Assembly (NCBI GenBank): GCA_001709035.1
Contig: LVKA01000008.1
Span: 558,001-622,000 of the forward strand
Length of the DNA stretch: 64,000 nt
Reading direction: 5' to 3'
Origin: Candidatus Thiodiazotropha endoloripes
Lineage (GTDB): Bacteria; Pseudomonadota; Gammaproteobacteria; Chromatiales; Chromatiaceae
Shown: positions 18,120 through 28,200 of the stretch, in pieces
Numbering within the stretch: the first letter of the stretch is position 1
How the letters are laid out: each line of letters begins with the position of its first letter
Program-made: the position numbers and the translations under genes
The notes under the pieces: generated by a model
Told to the model about the DNA's origin: nothing
The model's input: only the letters and a program-made list of their open reading frames with translations
Databases searched by the model: none

Positions 18120-18513
18120 AATTATTACCCTCCCCGGATTGAAGGTTAGCGTCAGGAGTTGAAAAACCTTTAATTTTGCTAGGGTACTATTAGCGGTATC
18201 TGATTTAGGGGCTGAGGACGTCGATTGTATTTTACTGTATGGATTTGTTGGAAGTGGGGGGTAGAGCAACTCTGGAGTGATGCTGTTTTGGAGACGGACT
18301 TCGTTGATTGTAAGAACATCTCAGCCATAGAGAAGTTTGGATTGTTGAATAATCAGAAAGCGTATCGTTTGTGTAAGGTCTGTATTCTACAATTATTCAT
18401 TTTATACATTTTGGCTGAAGAAAGTGATACATAAAGATACAGTTAGCTGTTGGATAGATACATGGCTAAATAATTCAATAGATACTCCAATAGTCAATTT
18501 GGGGTTTACAAAG

Positions 18514-19001
18514 ATGATTCGATAAATTCAATGTCTCACAATTGCACTGTTGTTAATCGGTTCCAGTCAGATATTGGCAGAGTACAGCAGCAGAATAGGT
18601 TCCATCAATCCTCGTATTATTGGCGGAAACCCAGCAGAGAGTAGTGCTTATCCGTGAATGACAGCATTGTTTAAGTAAAACTGATAACGAACAGTTTTAT
18701 GGTGGTAGTTTGATTGGAGCGCAATGGGTTCTAACGGCCGCGCATTATGTGGAATCTGTATCTGCAGGCAATATTCAAGTCTATATCGGAGGTCTCAGTT
18801 TATCTGATCGTAGCGATGGTGAGATACGAGATATCAATCATATATATACATCCTGACTACTATGAAGATCATGATATAGCACTGCTGTTGCTTGCAGAGC
18901 CATCAAGTAAGCAACCGATCAGTGTATCGTCAAGAGAACTTGATGATGGTTTGGCTGATGGAACCGATCTGATTGTTACTGGTTGTGCTTGTCATTACTA
19001 G
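18514..19001 (+). pseudogene. Decayed trypsin-like (S1) serine protease gene
   Basis: Joined across frames this reads as a secreted chymotrypsin-fold protease. ATG 18514 leads into a signal-like stretch (LTIALLLIGSSQILAEYSS), then the activation motif RIIGGNPAESSAYP. Next come YGGSLIGAQWVLTAAHYV, with the catalytic His but Cys changed to Tyr, and YYEDHDIALLLLAEP with the catalytic Asp. It ends at TDLIVTGCACHY before the Ser domain. Lesions: stop at codon 4, Trp-to-stop after SAYP, two more stops, and two frameshifts (near 18680 and 18840). The C-terminal half with the active-site Ser is gone. Such secreted proteases are usual in marine gammaproteobacteria; this copy is dead. The 18120-18513 and 19002-19224 flanks show no gene. 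Confidence 0.85.
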
Positions 19002-19224
19002 ACTGATTTTGATGAGCATTAGCTCTGTTAGCTTAGGTACCTAACAATTTCTTATGGGATAGTATTGCGTCATTGAGAATGCAATCGGTGAACAATAGTC
19101 ATACGAAAATGATCATGTTGCCACTTCTGCAGGCAGGGGTAAGTGCGTGTCGAAGGCATTGTACGAAGAAGGAATTGTCTGCTTCAGCTGATCTGAAAAA
19201 AGTCATCGGCATCGAACCAAACGG

Positions 19225-22224
19225 CTATTCCATATCTGTTGTACCGTTATAAATTTCCAGCAGGTTGATGGCTTCGGTGTGTGACACCGGTTTACAATAG
19301 AGCTCACCTTGGATTTCATCACACCCCAGCCTGCTTAAGACCTTTTTTTGACTCTCGGTTTCAATACCTTCGGCGGTTACCTTTAATCGCAAGCCTCTGG
19401 CGAGAGAAATGATACCGTTGATGATGGTCTGGTCGTATTCGCTTGGTAGGGTATCTTCGATAAAAGAGTGGTCTATCTTAATTGCATCAATCGGTAGGGT
19501 CCTGAGATAACTCAGAGACGAAAAACCCTTGCCGAAGTCGTCCAGTATGAATTGAATGCCAGCATCGCTCATGGCTTGCAGTACTGGTGCGGTTTTATTG
19601 ATATTCTCCATCAATGCTGATTCCGTTATCTCGAGCTCCAGGTGCCTTGGATCCATACCAACTGCTTCACAGCTCTCTAGAACTTTTGGTGTTAATTTTG
19701 ATTTACGCAATTGTACAGCAGATAGATTGACAGCAACCTTTAACTTATCAAATCCTGCTTCATGCCAACGTTTTAGATCCAGCATCGCTTGTCGCAGTAC
19801 CCAGAGTCCCAGCTTATGGATCAGCCCGGTACTTTCGGCAACTGGAATAAACTCAGACGGAGGGATTAATCCGACCTTTTTATGAGGCCATCTGGCGAGG
19901 GCTTCCATACAGACTATCTCGCCGCTCTTAATGTCGAATTTCGGTTGATAGACCAGTTCAAAATGAGAGCGGACGATCGCCTTATGCAGCTGGCTCTCCA
20001 GCCACACCTTGTGATAGGCGTTCCGGTTGATATCTGATGAAAAGAAGTGAATATTGTTGCTGCCAACCTCGCGTTTTGCGGCAAACCGGGCCGAACCCGC
20101 CTTTTGCATCAAACCGGCAGGTGTGTCGTCATCATGTGGGAAGAGCGCAATACCGACGCTGAATGAGACAAACAACTCCTGATCATTAATCTCGATTGGT
20201 TTCTTTAAACCGGTCAGAATGCGTCGTACAACCCAGGTGATCGATTCGATATCTGTAACGTCAGTCAGAATCAGAGCAAATTCATCGTTACTGACACGGG
20301 AGATCGTGGACGACTCCTTATCATCCTGTTCATCAACAACCGCGACAGTGTCGGTAATCCTTAAAGAATCGACCAATCTTGATGAGATGACCTTGAGTAT
20401 TCGATCCCCAATGGTAAAACCGAAAGCCTCATTGATACTGCTAAAATCATCGATATCGATGGAGACCAGAGCGGCTGACGTCTCGTAGCGCTTACATCTG
20501 GCTAGCACCTGTAGGATACGATCGGAAAATATGATTTTGTTCGGTAGGCCTGTGAGCTCATCCTTGCCTTCGCGACGTTTAATCTCTTCCCGACTGTATT
20601 CGAGTTCTGATTCCAGATTTCGTACCAGATCCTCCAGCCTGTGCAGCTCACCCTGAAGTACCTTGTCAGATTGACCATCAGTTATCACAAGGGGCTGATT
20701 CTGTTCATTCCGTTTTGATTTTCGATCTGTGATTGTTAAATCATCATTCCAGAAAACGACCCGATTACGCCCCTGCTCTTTGGCTAGATAGAGCGCATCG
20801 TCGGCATGATTGATGAGTTGCAACTGGTCTTCCATATTATCTACCAGAGGCGCCAGACCGAAACTTGCGGTGACTGTCCGTTTGTCGGTGAAAAGGTCGT
20901 GGCCTTTCTGCTGGATCTCATTACGCAAACGCTCTGCCAGTACTAACGCCTCTTCCCGGTCTGCATGAGGCATTACAATTGAAAACTCTTCACCGCCATA
21001 TCGTCCAACGACATCCTCTGGGCGTGAGTTGATTATCAGGGTATCCGCAATGAACTTGATTACCTTATCGCCATTGGCATGTCCATATTGGTCGTTAATC
21101 AGTTTGAAATTATCGATATCGATCATCATGAAGACCAGGCTGGTTCTATCTTTTATAGTGGTCTCATACAAGATATTGTATTTTTCAAAAAAGGCGCGTC
21201 GATTGTAACAGCCGGTCAATGGATCCCTGGTAGCCAGCAATTCGAGCTCCACTGTTTTGTCTCTGAGTGCCTTTTCGGAGGTACGTAATTTCTCGAGTGT
21301 CGATTGGAGTTCACGGTGTTTTTTCTCCAGATCAGTCATATCATCGAAGGTTGCAAGCACACCACGGGGTTTGCCCTTACCATCAAAGATGGGTGCGGTA
21401 TTGACCGAAAATGTCCGTTCGGATCTATTGTCCAATTGCAGATGCATGGGAATTCCGGTCTTGCGTTCCATGTTCAGCATACTGGTACGCCAGGGAAAGA
21501 CATCCGCCTTGATGCCTTTCTCCCTTTTACGCCATGCCAATTCATCCGCCCGAAGACCGATCAAGGCATCTTCCTGTTTTTCGATTTTTTCAGTAAAGGA
21601 GTCGTTCGCCAGTATGATCTGATCTTTCTCATCAAGGATAATCAGCCCCTCAGAGAGCGCGTTGAATGCAGAACGGACACGTTCAGGTATTACTGCCTTG
21701 GGATCAAGCTCGCGCAGAGTCCGCTTGATAAAGATTAGATAGAGGACAAAGCCGGTAAGGGCAACAAAAAGTAGCAAGCCGCCCAGGGTACCCAAAGGGA
21801 GGTCGCTCTCTTTGGTCAGCGGGGTAAACGCAACTTCCAGAGTCCCCCAGCGGTTCTGATTTGCCATGATTGGCACCCGCACATGGGTGGAGGTTGATTT
21901 GTCCAGCGGCACATTCAGCCAATGTTTCTCGTGATCACCGACAACCAGGGATATACCCCGGTTGTTACTCAATGAGGCTGAGAGAATATCGTCGTTTCTC
22001 CCTACAACCGACTCGAGGGTTGTACGTAGAATTTCCAAATCATTTTTGCTTGCGGCAGAGGAGACCTGAACAGCCAGTGATTCACAGAACTGTTTTCTTG
22101 CCTTCAGTACTGTTTTGTCTTCATCTGGTACGACGCCGATAAGTCGTCCGAGTAAAAGAATACTCAAGGTCAACAACACTAACCCAAAAGTGATCTTGAT
22201 CGTCGGACTGATTCTGAAACTCAT
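19225..22224 (-). CDS. Membrane PAS-GGDEF-GGDEF-EAL protein coupled to the giant adhesin
   Basis: 999 residues. Two membrane helices (about 8-28 and 143-165) enclose a periplasmic domain of about 110 residues; a PAS domain (about 185-290) and coiled coil follow. The first GGDEF (about 335-495) has GGEEF and an RxxD site five residues before. A second GGDEF (about 550-730) has the degenerate SNDEF signature and is probably catalytically dead. The EAL domain (about 745-990) has MEALARW, LEITES, DDFGKGFSSL and AEGIET, so hydrolysis looks possible. The ATG overlaps the adhesin stop (ATGA), so it is co-translated as the last gene of the cluster. It probably adjusts c-di-GMP around adhesin display. 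Confidence 0.9.
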   Translation of the reverse strand: MSFRISPTIKITFGLVLLTLSILLLGRLIGVVPDEDKTVLKARKQFCESLAVQVSSAASKNDLEILRTTLESVVGRNDDILSASLSNNRGISLVVGDHEKHWLNVPLDKSTSTHVRVPIMANQNRWGTLEVAFTPLTKESDLPLGTLGGLLLFVALTGFVLYLIFIKRTLRELDPKAVIPERVRSAFNALSEGLIILDEKDQIILANDSFTEKIEKQEDALIGLRADELAWRKREKGIKADVFPWRTSMLNMERKTGIPMHLQLDNRSERTFSVNTAPIFDGKGKPRGVLATFDDMTDLEKKHRELQSTLEKLRTSEKALRDKTVELELLATRDPLTGCYNRRAFFEKYNILYETTIKDRTSLVFMMIDIDNFKLINDQYGHANGDKVIKFIADTLIINSRPEDVVGRYGGEEFSIVMPHADREEALVLAERLRNEIQQKGHDLFTDKRTVTASFGLAPLVDNMEDQLQLINHADDALYLAKEQGRNRVVFWNDDLTITDRKSKRNEQNQPLVITDGQSDKVLQGELHRLEDLVRNLESELEYSREEIKRREGKDELTGLPNKIIFSDRILQVLARCKRYETSAALVSIDIDDFSSINEAFGFTIGDRILKVISSRLVDSLRITDTVAVVDEQDDKESSTISRVSNDEFALILTDVTDIESITWVVRRILTGLKKPIEINDQELFVSFSVGIALFPHDDDTPAGLMQKAGSARFAAKREVGSNNIHFFSSDINRNAYHKVWLESQLHKAIVRSHFELVYQPKFDIKSGEIVCMEALARWPHKKVGLIPPSEFIPVAESTGLIHKLGLWVLRQAMLDLKRWHEAGFDKLKVAVNLSAVQLRKSKLTPKVLESCEAVGMDPRHLELEITESALMENINKTAPVLQAMSDAGIQFILDDFGKGFSSLSYLRTLPIDAIKIDHSFIEDTLPSEYDQTIINGIISLARGLRLKVTAEGIETESQKKVLSRLGCDEIQGELYCKPVSHTEAINLLEIYNGTTDME

Positions 22225-25200
22225 ACATCCATCCTGGATTGAGGTGCTTGACCGGATTTGGGTGTCTTTTTGCGGTCAAAGAGCTTTGCCACTCTTTTAT
22301 CTTGTGGATCCTCCTCCGCTGAATGTTCTGGCCTTTCACTGTTCCGCTTGGCATTCGCCGAAAGGACCGGCAGCGGATCGATCTGTCGCCACAGTGGTGA
22401 AAACGATAACAGACTTGCTGATAACACACCGGCGCGCAGTAACCAGGCGACATACCCGGCTGACAAGGTCAGAGTGCCGAAAGTCGCTGATTTAAGCACG
22501 ATGCCGTCGTTCGATGTCTGCTCAGTCCGGTGGTCTGACATCTCCTGGTTCATCGCATCGAGCAGTTCCCAGATCGTATCTGGTACCTCGACCAGGTCAT
22601 TATTCAAAGTATTAATCTGTGGCAGTTCAGCAGCAGAAGTAGCTGTGGCCTGTATCCGCATAGAGCCATCGCTGTTTGAGTTTCGACCTTCTGAATTAAA
22701 GAGACTTCTATCGAAACGATCTATGGTCTGTCTGTCGGTATCGCTTACACTCGGTTGCGGATCTGCTACCAGGATCAATTTATCAGACAAAGCGACATCT
22801 TGAGTGCTATCGGATAGGGCATCTTCTACGGTTGATGCAGGTAACGGTTCTGTCGGCTCCATGGAGTGATCTGGTGGGGACTGGTCGGACGGGGTAGTTT
22901 CTGATGGTGCAAGATCGTAAATGATATCGTCCAGATAGGGTTCCTCGGATTCTGGAGGTGGTTCGATCAAACTGTGTAAGGTGATGCTGAAACTCTTCAA
23001 GGAGTAGGAGCCATCTGTGCTGGTGGCGCGTACAGTAATCTCATATTGTGTTGTATCCAGGTCCTCCACGGCTGAAACCAAGGTCACAACACCGGTGGAT
23101 GGATTGATTGTGAATAGGCCATTGGAATTGTCGTCCAAACTGTATGTGATCCTGTTTGAACTGGCGTCGGGGTCTTCCGCCCAGGCAGTGATGCCGACTC
23201 CAGCACTGAGGGAATCAGTTGGATTAATTATATCGGGCGTCTGTTCAATATCCATCAACAGGCCAACATCGAACTCGTCCACATCGGTAACTTCAATGGT
23301 AAGTAGCTGACTGTCCGTACCGCCATTGCCATCCGACACCAAGACCCTGATCTGATACAGATTGTCTTGATCCGCATCGACTGGATTCTCTACATCCGGA
23401 GCATCGCTAAATCGAAGCTCTCCACTTAATGGATCGATCATGAAAAATCCCAGATCAGCCCCGCTTTCGATGGCGAAACTGAGGGTATCGTTATCTGGAT
23501 CGTCTGCAGTTATCTGGGTGACAAAGGTTGAATTTTCCTCCACGCTAAGTACTGCATGTTCGCTGGCACCATGACTGCTAATGACTGGCGTATCATTGAC
23601 CGAGATTACACTAATCTCCACCAGGTAGCTGTTCTCATTGCCACTAGCATCACGCACAGTGAAGACAAAACTGTCCGGACCATGGTAATCCGCATCGGGG
23701 CTATAGTTGAATCGGCCATCATCTTCAACGGTCACGCTACCCTGGGTGGGTATGGTCTCCAATTGATAGATAACCCTGTTTCCATCGTCATCAAGAGCCG
23801 GTGGCAGATTGCCGCTGTAGATGCCATTCTCCAATACTGTGATTGCGAGATCTGAGGCTACCGGGGCACTGTTGTTTGAGATGACATTGATAACCACAGT
23901 CGTTTCACTTGCATCACCACCACTATCAGTCACACGATAAACAAAAGAGTCTGTGAGGTTGTTCGAGCCGTCATGGGTATAACTGAAAGTGCCGTCGCTG
24001 TTCAGCATCAATGTGCCGTAATTTACGTCAGTGACCAGGGAGACCGTCACCGGGGTATCATCGAGTCCGGTGTCGTTGTTCAATACTGTGGCTGAACCAC
24101 CCACCAGGGTGGTGGCTGTACCACCCTCGGCCAGGCTGATGGTGTCAGCATTGGCCGTTGGTATGGCGTCGACAGCTGGGGTTACGCTAATCGAGACTGA
24201 GGCATCACTGGTCTGGCCATCATTGTCGGTGACCCGATAGGTAAAGGCGTCGAGCAAGTTCGACGAGCCGTCGTGGGTATAACTGAAGGTTCCATCCCCA
24301 TTCAGGATCAGGGTGCCGTTCGTTACGTCGGTAACCAGAGAGACCGTTGCCGGGGTATCACTCAGACCGGTGTCGTTATTCAGAACAGTGGCGGATCCGC
24401 CCGTGAGTGTCGTTGCCGTGCCGCCTTGAGCAAGACTCAAACTATCGTCATTGGCGACCGGTAGGCTATCACTCACTGGTGTGATCGTGATGTTCACCGT
24501 GGCATCACTGGTTTGGCCATCGTTGTCGGTCAGCCGATAGGTGAAGTTGTCCGTGAAGTTCTCGCTGCCGTTGTGGGTATAGGAGAAGGTGCCGTCACTG
24601 TTGAGTGTCAATGTACCGTAGTTCACGTCAGTGACCAGGGAGACCGTTACCGGGGTATCACCGAGTTCGGTGTCGTTGTTGAGTACCGTGATTGAACCGC
24701 CGACCAGGCTGGTGGCTGTGCCTCCCTCTGTCAGACTGATACTGTCCATATTGGCTAGCGGAGTTGTATCACTCACCGGTGTAACATTGATTGTCACGCT
24801 GGCATCCGCCATATCCCCATCGTTGTCGGTCACCCGATAGGTGAAGCTGTCCGTGAAGTTCTCGCTGCCGTTGTGGGTATAGGAGAAGGTGCCGTCACTG
24901 TTGAGCGACAATGTACCGTAGTTCACGTCAGTGACCAGGGAGACCGTCACCGGAGTATCATCGAGTCCGGTGTCGTTATTGAGTACTGTGGCTGAACCAC
25001 CCACCAGGCTGGTGGCTGTGCCTCCCTCTGTCAGACTGATACTGTCCATATTGGCTAGCGGAGTTGTATCACTCACCGGTGTAACATTGATTGTCACGCT
25101 GGCATCCGCCATATCCCCATCGTTGTCGGTCACCCGATAGGTGAAGCTGTCCGTGAAGTTCTCGCTGCCGTTGTGGGTATAGGAGAAGGTGCCGTCACTG

Positions 25201-28200
25201 TTGAGCGACAATGTACCGTAGTTCACGTCAGTGACCAGGGAGACCGTCACCGGAGTATCATCGAGTCCGGTGTCGTTATTGAGTACTGTGGCTGAACCAC
25301 CCACCAGGCTGGTGGCTGTGCCTCCCTCTGTCAGACTGATACTGTCCATATTGGCTAGCGGAGTTGTATCACTCACCGGTGTAACATTGATTGTCACGCT
25401 GGCATCCGCCATATCCCCATCGTTGTCGGTCACCCGATAGGTGAAGCTGTCCGTGAAGTTCTCGCTGCCATTGTGGGTATAGGTGAAGGTGCCGTCACTA
25501 TTGAGTGATAAGGCGCCATAGCTGACATCAGTGACCAATGAGACTGTCACCGGAGTATCATCGAGTCCAGTGTCGTTATTGAGTACTGTGGCTGAACCAC
25601 CCACCAGGGTGGTGGCTGTGCCACCCTCGGCCAGGCTGATGGTGTCAGCATTGGCTGTTGGTATGGCGTCGACAGCTGGGGTTACGCTAATCGAGACTGA
25701 GGCATCACTGGTCTGGCCATCATTGTCGGTGACCCGATAGGTAAAGGCGTCGAGCAAGTTCGACGAGCCGTCGTGGGTATAACTGAAGGTTCCATCCCCA
25801 TTCAGGATCAGGGTGCCGTTCGTTACGTCGGTAACCAGAGAGACCGTTGCCGGGGTATCACTCAGACCGGTGTCGTTATTCAGAACAGTGGCGGATCCGC
25901 CCGTGAGTGTCGTTGCCGTGCCGCCTTGAGCAAGACTCAAACTATCGTCATTGGCGACCGGTAGGCTATCACTCACTGGTGTGATCGTGATGTTCACCGT
26001 GGCATCACTGGTTTGGCCATCGTTGTCGGTCAGCCGATAGGTGAAGTTGTCCGTGAAGTTCTCGCTGCCGTTGTGGGTATAGGAGAAGGTGCCGTCACTG
26101 TTGAGTGTCAATGTACCGTAGTTCACGTCAGTGACCAGGGAGACCGTTACCGGGGTATCACCGAGTTCGGTGTCGTTGTTAAGTACCGTGGGTGACCCAC
26201 CAACCAGGGTTGAGGTCGTTCCACCTTCGTTCAGGCTGATACTGTCATCGTGCGCCACTGGATTGTCATTCACCGGGTTGACCGTGATGGTAAGGCTATC
26301 GCTATCCTGTTCGCTGCCGGCATCACCGGTCAGGCCGGGATCGTTACCGCTGTTGCCCTGGTCGTTGGTGGTGATGGTGAAGTTAACATCGCCACTGAAA
26401 TCCGCATCGGGGGTGAAGGTCAATGTCAGCAGGGCGGCATTAATATCGGCCAGGGTGCCGGTGAATACCATGTTGGCATCGTTCGCCCCATCACCCGCTG
26501 AGAAGACCAGGCCGGTTGTATCGCCCAGGTTCAGCAGACCACCACTCCCGATGTTGAGCTGAACCTGCAGGGTGGCCCCATTGTGATCTGAATCATTGAT
26601 CTGGATCTGGTTACCCCCGGTAAAACTGAAAACCACATCTTCGCTGGTCGATGCTGACCCAGGCACGGTATTGACCGGCGCGTCGTTGGTCTGCGTATAA
26701 CTGATGAGGGCTGCCAGGGTATTTGAGTCGGCCAATCCGTCATTCACCGTAACACTGAACGTCGGAGCGATTTCATTACCGTCATCGACAAACTGTACCA
26801 GGCCACCAGACAGCTCAGCACTGGAAAAATTGGTAATGGAGACGCCGGCATTGGTGCTCAACTGGAAGTAACCACCTGTGATGCCGCTCAGGTTGTAGCT
26901 GAATGCGACACTATCCGCATCGCTAATGGCAAAGTTGGCGTCACCCAGGGTAACTGTCTCGCCCTCACTTACGGAGAGAGCCGCATTGGTAATCGATGGT
27001 ATATCATTGCTGCCGTTGACTGTAATGGTGACCGTAGCAGTTGCAGAGCCCCCATTGCCGTCACTGATCTGGTAGGTAAAGCTGTCATCGACGCTGCCTC
27101 CCGCTCCCAGGCCTTCAAACTGTCCATTTGTGTTATAGGAATAGGTGCCATTGGCTTGAAAGGTGACTTGGGCTCCGGAAGCCAGGGTCACCGGTAGTCC
27201 AGGGGTATAGGCGCCTCCCGCTACCAGGGTCACCTGAAGGCTATCTCCTTCCGGGTCGCTGTCCACACCGGATCCGGAATCGTCCGTGATGACATTGCCC
27301 GATACGAATCCGCTTTCCGATACGGAATTGGTATTGTCTGTTGCGGTGGGAGTATCATTCTGTGGATTGACCGTGATGGTCGATGTCACAGTGGGGCCGC
27401 TCAGAAGATCACTGTCCTGGGCGAAAATATTGACCGTCCTGTCACCTGCTGTGGGATCCTGGGAGGTGTTTTCATAGGTAACACCACGCAACAGGGTTTG
27501 CAGATCGGTCTCCGGCATCCAACCGAGGCCATCCAGGGTGACATTAAATCCGGAACCGTCGAAATCGATGACGAAACTGGTGCCGCCCACCGATCGAGTC
27601 ACTATGTCCGCCGTGCCGTAGCTGAATGTATAGCCGGCGATCACAATCTGTTCGCTGCTTCCATCCACGAAACTGGATAAGTTGATGCTCAGATTTTCAT
27701 AGAGGGTTGTTTCTGCATCACTGATCGTCGCATCGGTATCGACCAGATTGACAGCCCCAGCATCTTCTGTGAAGGTGACGGCGAAGTCCACACCCGCACC
27801 ATCGGAACCGTTCAAGTCGACAACCGGCGCATCATTCACTGAACTTACGTTCAAGGTGAGATTCTGGGTAACACTGGCGCCGCCGTCACCGTCGGATAAG
27901 TCGATGGTGATACTGCGAGAGCCACCGGTGGGGTTATCACCATTGCTATTTTCATAAGTGAAATTGCGGATCAATGCGCTGATGGCGGCGAGTGATGAGT
28001 TTGAGTTCAGGGAGACTGTCAGAGGGTCGATCCCAGTGCCTCCTGTAACGCTACCGATCACGGTACCACTGTAGGTGACATCACTACCGTTGAATCCTAT
28101 CTCTCCACCGGCCGTCCCCTGATTGAAAATCGAAAAGACGTCTTCCGCCGCCTGTAAGCCGCTGTCGACCTCGACAGTGAGTGAGCCGCCGGCAAAGTTG

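Noticed and set aside
18225-18434. 69-codon frame upstream of the protease remnant
   Set aside because: No start signals or family similarity; AT-rich noncoding composition.
23880-26270. Regular 300-bp repeats as a CRISPR or satellite
   Set aside because: They are in frame, encode a cadherin-like domain each, and lie inside one open gene of 2589 codons.
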